Shown: one piece after another, positions 25,392-33,102 of the stretch | Layout: each line of letters begins with the position of its first letter | How positions within the stretch are numbered: the first letter of the stretch is position 1 | DNA from: DASWJZ01 sp963720705 | GTDB lineage: Bacteria; Pseudomonadota; Alphaproteobacteria; Rhizobiales; Afifellaceae | Assembly: GCA_963720705.1 (NCBI GenBank) | Contig: CAVRGJ010000003.1 | Coordinates: forward strand, 124,001-188,000 | Length of the DNA: 64,000 nt | Reading direction: 5' to 3' | Program-made: the position numbers and the translations under genes | Notes under the pieces: generated by a model | What the model saw: the letters and a program-made list of their open reading frames with translations, nothing else | Database searches by the model: none | Told to the model about the DNA's origin: nothing

Positions 25392-26825
25392 CTAGAAAAG
25401 GCTGTGGGCTGCGGCGCCCGCCGCGTCGACCAGCGGGCCGGCGATAACCACGAAGGCAAGCATGAGAACGCCTGAGATGCCGAGCACGGTGCCAAGCTCC
25501 GCGGGAAGCGCTTCGAAGCCGGCCTGCGGCTCGTCGAAATACATGAGCTTGACGATCCTCAAATAGTAGTAAGCGCCGATCACACTGGTCACGACGCCGA
25601 TCACCGCGAGGAGATAGAGGCCCGACTGCACGGCGGCAAGGAAGACATAGTATTTTGCGAAGAACCCTGCGAGCGGCGGAATTCCGGCTAGCGAAAAGAG
25701 GATCGTGCCGAGCAGAAACGCCATCGCCGGTTTGGTGCGCGCAAGACCGGCGAGCGAGTCGATCTCCTCAATCATCTGGCCGTCGCGCCGCATGGCGAGG
25801 ATCGCCGCGAAAGCGCCGAGCGTCATCACCATGTAGATCGCGATATAGAGGATCACGCCTTGCACACCCTGCTCCGTTCCGGCGGCAAGCCCGACCAGAG
25901 CGAAGCCCATGTGGCCGATCGAGGAATAGGCCATCAGCCGCTTGATGTTGGTCTGCCCGATCGCGGCAAAGGCGCCGAGCGCCATCGAGGCGATGGCGAT
26001 GAAGGCGACGATCTGCCGCCAGTCGGGAGTGATGGGCTGGAAGGCTTCAATGACGACGCGCACGATGAGAGCCATCGCCGCGAGCTTCGGCGCCGATGCG
26101 AAGAAGGCGGTCACCGGCGTCGGCGCGCCTTCGTAGACGTCGGGCGTCCACATGTGGAACGGCACCGCAGATATCTTGAAAGCGAGACCGGCGAGCAGGA
26201 AGACGAGACCGACGACGAGACCGATCGAGCGGCCGCCGACAAGCGCCGCGGCGATCGGCTCAAAGCCGGTATGCCCGGTGAAGCCGTAAACCAATGAGGC
26301 ACCGTAAAGCAGCATCCCGGAGGAAAGCGCGCCGAGCACAAAATACTTGAGCCCCGCTTCGCTCGACCGCGCGTTGTCGCGATGGATCGCGGCGACGACA
26401 TAAGAGGCGAGCGAGTTCATCTCCAGGCCGAGATAGAGCGTGATGAGATCATTCGCCGAGATCATCACCAGCATACCGAGCGTGGCGAGGAGCACGAGCA
26501 CCGGGAACTCGAAGCGATCGAAGCGCTCCGCTCGGGCAAACCTCCAGGTCATGATGATCGCGACGGCCGAGGCCACAAGCGCCGCAACCTTCATGAAGCG
26601 GGCGAACGTGTCGACCACGAAGGCACCGCCGAAGATCGCGCCGCCTGCGCCCCCGGCAAGCACCGCGACTATCGCCGCAGCGAGGACGAGGACTGCGAGC
26701 ACGTTGACGGCCGGCGTGGCGCGCTCGCCGGCATAGGCGCCGATCATGAGAAGCACGAGCGCGCCGATCGCAAGGATCAGCTCCGGCAGGATGGCAGAGA
26801 GTGCGGGAAGATCGGCCGGCGACAT
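25392..26825 (-). CDS. nuoN: NADH-quinone oxidoreductase subunit N
   Basis: One of the three antiporter-like proton-pumping subunits of complex I. The 477-residue protein has about 14 membrane helices. Conserved landmarks include LYLGLEMNSLASYV (Glu in helix 5), FKISAVPFHMWTPDVYEGAPTPV (Lys and His in helix 7-8) and KRLMAYSSIGHMGFAL (Lys in helix 12). Length is typical. It is the last nuo gene, followed by birA after 3 bases. Confidence 0.96.
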   Translation of the reverse strand: MSPADLPALSAILPELILAIGALVLLMIGAYAGERATPAVNVLAVLVLAAAIVAVLAGGAGGAIFGGAFVVDTFARFMKVAALVASAVAIIMTWRFARAERFDRFEFPVLVLLATLGMLVMISANDLITLYLGLEMNSLASYVVAAIHRDNARSSEAGLKYFVLGALSSGMLLYGASLVYGFTGHTGFEPIAAALVGGRSIGLVVGLVFLLAGLAFKISAVPFHMWTPDVYEGAPTPVTAFFASAPKLAAMALIVRVVIEAFQPITPDWRQIVAFIAIASMALGAFAAIGQTNIKRLMAYSSIGHMGFALVGLAAGTEQGVQGVILYIAIYMVMTLGAFAAILAMRRDGQMIEEIDSLAGLARTKPAMAFLLGTILFSLAGIPPLAGFFAKYYVFLAAVQSGLYLLAVIGVVTSVIGAYYYLRIVKLMYFDEPQAGFEALPAELGTVLGISGVLMLAFVVIAGPLVDAAGAAAHSLF

Positions 26826-26835
26826 CGCTTCTTCC

Positions 26836-28347
26836 CTACCGCGTCGCCAGCGCGGTGGCGGCGTCGTGCGCCACCGCTGTCTGATAGTTGTGGATCAGAT
26901 TGTCGACGGAGGCCGACGTCACGTCCATGATCGGTCGCGGATAGACGCCGAAGAAGATCGTGAGCGCGATGAGCGGCACGAGGATCACCTTCTCGCGCAG
27001 GCTCAGATCGAGAATGCCGGCGAGGCTCGCCTTCTCCAGCTTGCCGAAGATCACGCGGCGATAGAGCCAGAGCGCGTAACAGGCGGAAAGGATCACGCCG
27101 GTCGTGGCGAGCACCGCGACCCAGGTATTCACCTGGAAAGCGCCGATCAGCGTCAGGAATTCGCCGACGAAGCCGGAGGTGCCGGGCAGCCCGACATTCG
27201 CCATGGTGAACACCATGAAGGCGAACGCATACCACGGCATGCGGTTCACAAGCCCGCCATAGGCGTCGATCTCACGCGTATGCATGCGGTCGTAGATGAC
27301 GCCGACGCAAAGGAACAGCGCCCCCGACACGATGCCGTGCGAAAGCATTTGGAAGATGCCGCCCTGCACGCCCTGCATCGTCAGCGTGAAGATGCCCATG
27401 GTGACGAAGCCCATATGGGCGACGGACGAATAGGCGATGAGCTTCTTCACGTCCTCCTGCATCAGCGCCACGAGCGAGGTGTAGATGATGGCGACGATGG
27501 AGAGCGCGTAGATGAATGGCGCGAGCTCGGCGCTCGCCAACGGAAACATCGGCAGCGAGAAGCGCAGGAACCCGTAGCCTCCCATCTTCAGGAGGATCGC
27601 CGCGAGCACGACGGAGCCCGCCGTCGGCGCCTCGACATGCGCGTCCGGCAACCAGGTGTGGACCGGCCACATCGGCAGCTTCACCGCAAAAGAGGCGAGG
27701 AATGCGAGCCACAGCCAGGTCTGCATGGAAGCCGGGAATTGGTGCGTGAGAAGCTCGGGGATCGAGGTCGTGCCGGCGTCCCAATACATCGCCATCATGG
27801 CAAGCAGCATCAGCACCGAGCCGAGCAGCGTGTAGAGAAAGAACTTGAACGCAGCGTAGACGCGCCGCGGTCCCCCCCACACCCCGATGATCAGGAACAT
27901 CGGGATCAGCCCGGCCTCGAAGAAAACGTAGAAAAGGATCAGGTCGAGCGCCGTAAAAACGCCGATCATCAGCGTCTCCAGCACCAGGAACGCGATCATG
28001 TATTCCTTGAGGCGCGTTTCGATCACCCGCCAGCTCGCCAGGATGCAGAACGGCATCAGGAGCGTGGTCAGGATGACGAAAAGCATGGAGATGCCGTCGA
28101 CCCCCATGCGGTAGGTCATGAACGTGCCGGTCCAGCCGGCCTCCTCGACGAACTGGAAGCCGGGGTTCGAGGGGTCGAAGTTCCACCAGATCAGAAGCGA
28201 GACGAGGAACGTGAGGACGGTGACGCCGAGCGCCACCATGCGGATGTTCCGCTTGACGGCCTCGCTGTCGCCGCGGAGCAGGAAAAAGATGATCGCAGCA
28301 CCTGCGAGCGGCAGATAGGTGACGGTGGAGAGGATCGGCCAGTTCAT
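26836..28347 (-). CDS. nuoM: NADH-quinone oxidoreductase subunit M
   Basis: An antiporter-like proton-pumping subunit of complex I with 503 residues and about 14 helices. Conserved segments: FYVFFEAGLIPMFLIIGVWGG (Glu in helix 5), VKLPMWPVHTWLPDAHVEAPTAGSV (Lys) and DVKKLIAYSSVAHMGFV (Lys in the pumping channel). It sits between nuoL and nuoN with gaps of 4 and 10 bases. Confidence 0.96.
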   Translation of the reverse strand: MNWPILSTVTYLPLAGAAIIFFLLRGDSEAVKRNIRMVALGVTVLTFLVSLLIWWNFDPSNPGFQFVEEAGWTGTFMTYRMGVDGISMLFVILTTLLMPFCILASWRVIETRLKEYMIAFLVLETLMIGVFTALDLILFYVFFEAGLIPMFLIIGVWGGPRRVYAAFKFFLYTLLGSVLMLLAMMAMYWDAGTTSIPELLTHQFPASMQTWLWLAFLASFAVKLPMWPVHTWLPDAHVEAPTAGSVVLAAILLKMGGYGFLRFSLPMFPLASAELAPFIYALSIVAIIYTSLVALMQEDVKKLIAYSSVAHMGFVTMGIFTLTMQGVQGGIFQMLSHGIVSGALFLCVGVIYDRMHTREIDAYGGLVNRMPWYAFAFMVFTMANVGLPGTSGFVGEFLTLIGAFQVNTWVAVLATTGVILSACYALWLYRRVIFGKLEKASLAGILDLSLREKVILVPLIALTIFFGVYPRPIMDVTSASVDNLIHNYQTAVAHDAATALATR

Positions 28348-28351
28348 CGCC

Positions 28352-30436
28352 TCATCCGCCCCCGAACATCATCCAGGTGACGAGAAGTGCGACGCCGAGG
28401 AGCATCGCAAAGGCATAGTGATAGAGGTAGCCGGTCTGCAGACGGACCACGTTCCGCGTCACGTCGATGACGCGCGCCGACACGCCGTCCGGGCCGAACC
28501 CGTCGATCAGCCAGCCATCGCCGCGCTTCCACAGGAAGCGCCCGAGCGCCTTCGTCGGGCGCACCAGCGCGTATTCGTAAAGCTCGTCGAAATACCACTT
28601 GTTCAGGAGGAACTGATAGAGAACTCGCTGCTCCTCGGCGAGGTACACAGGCGTCTCCGGCCGCGCGATATAGAACCAGTAGGCAACGGCGAAGCCGAGA
28701 AGCATCGCGATGGTCGGCAATATCCCGATCCAGAAGCCGGTGTGATGCATCGCCTCGATGAGATCGGTGTTCAAGACAAGCGACCCCCGCCAGAACGCCG
28801 CAGCCCCTTCCTCGATGAACGGGCCGGCGAAGATCAGCCCGGCGAAGAGCGCGCCCGCCGCGAGGACATAGAGCGGCACAAGCATCACCTGCGGGCTCTC
28901 GTGTGCGTGGTCCATCACCTCTTTCGGTGCGCGCGGCGCGCCATGGAAGGTCATGAAGATCAGCCGCCAGGAATAGAAGGAGGTGAAGGCGGCCGCGATC
29001 ACGAGAAGGATGAAGGCGAAGAATGCGACGCCCGCCCCGCCGGCGTGCGCAGCCTCGATGATCGCGTCCTTGGAATAATAGCCGGCGGTGAGCGGAAAAC
29101 CGATCAGCGACAGCGTGCCGGCGATCATCATCCAGTAAGTGATCGGGATCACCGTGCGGAGTCCGCCCATCTTGCGCATGTCCTGCTCATCGGCGACCGC
29201 GTGGATCACCGAGCCTGAGCCGAGGAAGAGCAGCGCCTTGAAGAAGGCGTGCGTAAAGAGGTGGAAGATCGCGACCGGATAGGCGCCGACGCCGAGCGCC
29301 ACGAACATGTAGCCGAGCTGCGAGCAGGTCGAATACGCGACGACGCGCTTGATGTCGTTCTGCACCAAGCCGACGGTCGCAGCGAAGAACGCCGTGATCG
29401 CACCGACGAGGATCACCACCGCGAGCGCCATGTCGGAAAGCGCGAAGATCGGCGAGAGCCGCGCCACCATGAAGACGCCGGCCGTCACCATGGTCGCGGC
29501 GTGGATCAACGCCGAGACCGGCGTCGGGCCTTCCATGGCGTCGGGAAGCCAGGTGTGGAGCGGCACCTGCGCGGATTTACCCATCGCACCCATGAAGAGA
29601 AGCAGCGCGACGACGGTGATCGCGCCATGCCCGTCCAAGGCATGGCCGAAGATGTTGAGGACGACGTCCTTCTTCTCCGCCACCGCCGATGCGTTCGCGA
29701 AGATCGTGTCGAGATCGATCGAGGCGAAGAGATAGAAGACGCCGAAAATGCCGAGCGCAAAGCCGAAGTCGCCGATGCGGTTGACCACGAAGGCCTTGAT
29801 CGCGGCGGCATTCGCCGACGGGCGGAGATACCAGAAGCCGATCAGGAGATAGGAAGCGAGGCCGACGCCTTCCCAGCCGAAGAACATCTGCACGAGATTA
29901 TTCGCCGTCACCAGCATCAGCATGGCGAAGGTGAAGAACGAGAGATAAGAGAAGAAGCGCGGCCGGTGCGGGTCGTGCGCCATGTAGCCGATCGAATAGA
30001 TGTGCACGAGCGACGAAACGGTGTTGACGACGACCAGCATCACCGCGGTCAGCGTGTCGATACGCAGCGACCAGTCGGCGACGAGCGAGCCGGAATGGAT
30101 CCACGCAAAGACCGGCACGGTGAAAACCTGGCCCTTCCCGAAGGCCACCTGGAAGAAAGACACCCAGGAAAGGATGGCGGAGACGACGAGCAGCCCGCAG
30201 GTGACGAGCTCGGCGGCACGCGAGCCCTGCGCCGCGGGGTGGTGATCCCCATGAGCTTCGTCGTGCGCTTCCTGGTGCGCAGCCGCAGCGTGCCCGCTGC
30301 TGTGCTCGGCTGCGTGATCTCCCGAATGACCGACCTCCGGCTCGCCGCCCGGATGCCGCGCGCCGGCGCCGAAGATCGCGATGATCCCCGCGATGACCGC
30401 GCCGAGAAGCGGCAGGAAGACGATCGCCGAATACAA
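28352..30436 (-). CDS. nuoL: NADH-quinone oxidoreductase subunit L
   Basis: The distal pumping subunit of complex I, with 694 residues. It has the antiporter core (FFGWEGVGLASYLLIGFWY with the helix-5 Glu, KSAQVPLHTWLPDAMEGPTPVSALIHAATMVTAG, and DIKRVVAYSTCSQLGYMF) and a C-terminal extension that includes the long lateral helix. Between helices 1 and 2 (about residues 27-72) there is a His-rich insertion with 10 His in about 45 residues, on the side away from the conserved core. Similar His-rich loops occur in other rhizobial NuoL proteins as I recall them. Length otherwise is as expected. Confidence 0.96.
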   Translation of the reverse strand: MYSAIVFLPLLGAVIAGIIAIFGAGARHPGGEPEVGHSGDHAAEHSSGHAAAAHQEAHDEAHGDHHPAAQGSRAAELVTCGLLVVSAILSWVSFFQVAFGKGQVFTVPVFAWIHSGSLVADWSLRIDTLTAVMLVVVNTVSSLVHIYSIGYMAHDPHRPRFFSYLSFFTFAMLMLVTANNLVQMFFGWEGVGLASYLLIGFWYLRPSANAAAIKAFVVNRIGDFGFALGIFGVFYLFASIDLDTIFANASAVAEKKDVVLNIFGHALDGHGAITVVALLLFMGAMGKSAQVPLHTWLPDAMEGPTPVSALIHAATMVTAGVFMVARLSPIFALSDMALAVVILVGAITAFFAATVGLVQNDIKRVVAYSTCSQLGYMFVALGVGAYPVAIFHLFTHAFFKALLFLGSGSVIHAVADEQDMRKMGGLRTVIPITYWMMIAGTLSLIGFPLTAGYYSKDAIIEAAHAGGAGVAFFAFILLVIAAAFTSFYSWRLIFMTFHGAPRAPKEVMDHAHESPQVMLVPLYVLAAGALFAGLIFAGPFIEEGAAAFWRGSLVLNTDLIEAMHHTGFWIGILPTIAMLLGFAVAYWFYIARPETPVYLAEEQRVLYQFLLNKWYFDELYEYALVRPTKALGRFLWKRGDGWLIDGFGPDGVSARVIDVTRNVVRLQTGYLYHYAFAMLLGVALLVTWMMFGGG

Positions 30437-30440
30437 TGCC

Positions 30441-30749
30441 TCAGCCCTTCATCATGTTGATGTCCTCGACCGCGATCGTGCCGCGATTGCGGTAGAAGAC
30501 GACGAGGATGGCGAGCCCGATTGCGGCCTCCGCGGCGGCGACCGTCAGCACAAGGAGCGCGAATATCTGCCCTGTCAGGTCGCCGAGGAAGGCGGAGAAG
30601 GCGACGAGGTTGATGTTGACGGCGAGCAGGATCAGCTCGACCGCCATCAGCATGATGATGACGTTCTTGCGGTTCAGGAAAATGCCGAAGACCCCGAGCG
30701 TGAAGAGGATCGCCGCGACGATCAGGTAGTGGCCGAGACCGATTGTCAT
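30441..30749 (-). CDS. nuoK: NADH-quinone oxidoreductase subunit K
   Basis: A small membrane subunit of complex I (102 residues, three helices) next to the pumping subunits. It has the conserved MLMAVELILLAVNINLVAF segment with Glu in helix 2 and AAAEAAIGLAILV with the second Glu, both part of the proton path. Its start overlaps the nuoJ stop by 4 bases and it lies 4 bases before nuoL. Confidence 0.96.
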   Translation of the reverse strand: MTIGLGHYLIVAAILFTLGVFGIFLNRKNVIIMLMAVELILLAVNINLVAFSAFLGDLTGQIFALLVLTVAAAEAAIGLAILVVFYRNRGTIAVEDINMMKG

Positions 30750-31363
30750 CCGGGAAGGCCTTTCCCCGTTTCCGGATGCATGACCTCGACAGCGGTCTTG
30801 GGATTGCGCCCGACTTGCGCCGCGATGCTTTGGCGCTTCACGCCTTCCTTGTGGCGAAGCGTCAGCACGATCGCGCCGACCATCGCGACGAGCAGGATCA
30901 TGCCCGCCATCTGGAAGAAGAAGATGTAGCGCGTGTAGAGGAGCGAGCCGATCGCGGCGAGGTTGGTCACCTGGTCAGCGGGCGGCGTTGGGGCCGCGCC
31001 GGCGATTGCGCCGGGCGTGACAAGCACGCCGCCGAGCACGAGGACGAGCTCGATCAGCAGGATCAGCCCGACCAGTGCACCGACCGGAAGGTATTGCAGG
31101 AACCCTTCGCGCAACTCGGCGAAATCGACGTCGAGCATCATGACGACGAAGAGGAAGAGCACGGCGACCGCGCCGACATAGACGACGACCAGGATCATCG
31201 CCAGGAACTCGGCGCCAAGCAGGATGAAAAGCCCGGCCGCGTTGAAGAAGGCGAGGATCAGGAACAGCACGGAATGCACGGGATTGCGTGCCGCGATGAC
31301 CATGAAGGCCGCCGCCACGGTTACGATCGAGAATACGTAGAAGAAGAGCGGCTCAAGGATCAT
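30746..31363 (-). CDS. nuoJ: NADH-quinone oxidoreductase subunit J
   Basis: A five-helix membrane subunit of complex I with 205 residues. It shows the typical NPVHSVLFLILAFFNAAGLFILLGAEFLAMILVVVYVGAVAVLFLFVVMMLD region split over helices 2 and 3, where the pi-bulge involved in coupling lies. The C-terminus is a polar tail of about 40 residues. It follows nuoI after 188 bases, the largest gap between nuo genes, which holds a palindromic repeat. Confidence 0.96.
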   Translation of the reverse strand: MILEPLFFYVFSIVTVAAAFMVIAARNPVHSVLFLILAFFNAAGLFILLGAEFLAMILVVVYVGAVAVLFLFVVMMLDVDFAELREGFLQYLPVGALVGLILLIELVLVLGGVLVTPGAIAGAAPTPPADQVTNLAAIGSLLYTRYIFFFQMAGMILLVAMVGAIVLTLRHKEGVKRQSIAAQVGRNPKTAVEVMHPETGKGLPG

Positions 31364-31406
31364 GCGAGCTTCCGGCGGAAGGCTGGAGCGCGATCACATA
31401 CACCAA

Positions 31407-31525
31407 CCTCATCCTGAGGTGCGAGTGTCCGAAGGACGCGAGCCTCGAAGGATCTGGAAATGTCAGCCCGGGTCCGCGCACAGCGGGCTTCGAGGCTCCG
31501 CTTCGCTTCGCACCTCAGCATGAGG
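31407..31525. repeat. Palindromic intergenic repeat, CCTCATCCTGAGGTGC type
   Basis: Outer arms CCTCATCCTGAGGTGCGA (31407 on) and TCGCACCTCAGCATGAGG (to 31525) are reverse complements with one mismatch; inner arms GAGCCTCGAAG and CTTCGAGGCTC extend the fold. The whole element is about 119 bases and would form a long hairpin in RNA. Elements of this type are numerous in genomes of Bradyrhizobium relatives and other Rhizobiales, from general knowledge. It sits between nuoJ and nuoI and would be transcribed in the nuo mRNA. No second copy was seen in this window. Confidence 0.8.
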
Positions 31526-31551
31526 GATGTAGTGAATGCCATGAGCCGCGT

Positions 31552-32040
31552 TTACCGATACGGCGCGTCGAGCGCGATGTTCTTGGCGATGTCGCGCTCC
31601 CAGCGGTCGCCGTTCGCGAGCAACTTCTCCTTGTCGTAGTAGAGCTCTTCGCGCGTCTCCGTGGCGAACTCGAAGTTCGGTCCCTCAACGATCGCGTCGA
31701 CCGGGCAGGATTCCTGGCAGTACCCGCAATAGATGCACTTCACCATGTCGATGTCGTAGCGCACGGTGCGGCGCGTGCCGTCGTTGCGGCGCGGACCCGC
31801 CTCGATAGTGATCGCCTGCGCCGGGCAGATCGCCTCACAGAGCTTACAGGCGATGCAGCGCTCCTCGCCGTTCGGATAGCGGCGCTGCACGTGCTCGCCG
31901 CGGAAGCGCGGGCTGACCGGGCCCTTCTCGAAGGGATAGTTGATCGTCGCCTTCGGCCCGAAGAAATACTTCGTCGCCAACCAGGTAGCGGAGACGAACT
32001 CCTTCAGGAAGAGCGATCCGGTGGCTTGTGCGATGCCCAT
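31552..32040 (-). CDS. nuoI: NADH-quinone oxidoreductase subunit I
   Basis: The ferredoxin-like subunit of complex I, carrying clusters N6a and N6b on the path to the quinone site. Its 162 residues contain two 4Fe-4S motifs, CIACKLCEAICP and CIYCGYCQESCP. The N-terminal FFGPKATINYPFEKGPVSPRFRGEH region contacts NuoH and NuoB. The start shares one base with the nuoH stop (TGATG). Confidence 0.97.
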   Translation of the reverse strand: MGIAQATGSLFLKEFVSATWLATKYFFGPKATINYPFEKGPVSPRFRGEHVQRRYPNGEERCIACKLCEAICPAQAITIEAGPRRNDGTRRTVRYDIDMVKCIYCGYCQESCPVDAIVEGPNFEFATETREELYYDKEKLLANGDRWERDIAKNIALDAPYR

Positions 32041-33101
32041 CAGCTACCTCCCGGGATGCCGCCCCAGCCCGTGTATTGCAGCACGATTGCCACGACGACG
32101 ATGGCGGCGAGCGAGACCGGCAGGAACACCTTCCACCCGAGCCGCATCAGCTGGTCGTAGCGATAGCGCGGCACGATCGCCTTCACCATGGCGAACATGA
32201 AAAAGACGAAGCAGACCTTGAGCACGAACCAGACGACGCCCGGCACCCAGGTGAAGGGCGCGACCGCGATCGGAGGCAGCCAGCCTCCGAGGAAAAGGAT
32301 CGTGGTCAGCGCGCAGATCAGCGTCACGGCGACGTATTCGCCGAGCATGAACATCATGTACGGCGTCGAGGAATATTCGACCATGAAGCCGGCAACGAGC
32401 TCCAATTCCGCTTCAGGCAAGTCGAAGGGCGGGCGGTTCGTCTCCGCCAGCCCCGACACGAAGAAGATGATGAAGAGCGGGAATAGCGACAGCCAGTGCC
32501 AGTCAAGCAGACTGTTCGGAAGCCCGAACATGGTGCCGAGCCCGTCGGTCTGCGAAAGCACGATGTCGGACAGGTTGAGCGAGCCGACGCAAAGCAGCAC
32601 GGCGATGATCACGAAGCCGATCGAGACTTCGTAGGAGACCATCTGCGCGGCCGAGCGAAGCGCTCCGAGGAAGGCGTATTTCGAGTTCGATGCCCACCCC
32701 CCCATGATGACGCCGTAGACTTCGAGCGAGGAGATCGCGAAGACGTAGAGGATGCCGACATTGATGTTGGCGACGACCCAACCGGCAGAGACCGGGATGA
32801 CTGCCCACGCGGAGAGCGTAAGTACGACCGAGACGAGCGGCGCGAGCAGGAAGATCGCTTTGTTGGAAGCCGAGGGGATCACCGGCTCCTTCAGTGCGAA
32901 CTTGATGAGGTCGGCGAAGGACTGGAAGATGCCCCACGGTCCGACCACGTTCGGCCCGCGCCGCATCTGCACCGCCGCCCAGATCTTGCGGTCGGCATAG
33001 AGCAGATAGGCGACCCCGATCAGAAGCACGATCATCAGCACCGCGCTCTCGACGACGATGATGACGCCCGGGACGAGATAGTCGCTGACGAAGACGTTCA
33101 T
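32040..33101 (-). CDS. nuoH: NADH-quinone oxidoreductase subunit H
   Basis: The membrane subunit that forms the quinone chamber with NuoB and NuoD. With the start at ATG 33099-33101 it has 353 residues and eight helices. Landmarks are YADRKIWAAVQMRRGPNVVGPWG (loop facing the quinone tunnel) and ETNRPPFDLPEAELELVAGFMVEYSS, which carries the acidic residues of the E-channel. It begins 1 base after the nuoG stop. The open frame reaches further upstream into nuoG but without homology. Confidence 0.96.
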   Translation of the reverse strand: MNVFVSDYLVPGVIIVVESAVLMIVLLIGVAYLLYADRKIWAAVQMRRGPNVVGPWGIFQSFADLIKFALKEPVIPSASNKAIFLLAPLVSVVLTLSAWAVIPVSAGWVVANINVGILYVFAISSLEVYGVIMGGWASNSKYAFLGALRSAAQMVSYEVSIGFVIIAVLLCVGSLNLSDIVLSQTDGLGTMFGLPNSLLDWHWLSLFPLFIIFFVSGLAETNRPPFDLPEAELELVAGFMVEYSSTPYMMFMLGEYVAVTLICALTTILFLGGWLPPIAVAPFTWVPGVVWFVLKVCFVFFMFAMVKAIVPRYRYDQLMRLGWKVFLPVSLAAIVVVAIVLQYTGWGGIPGGS

Positions 33102-33102
33102 C

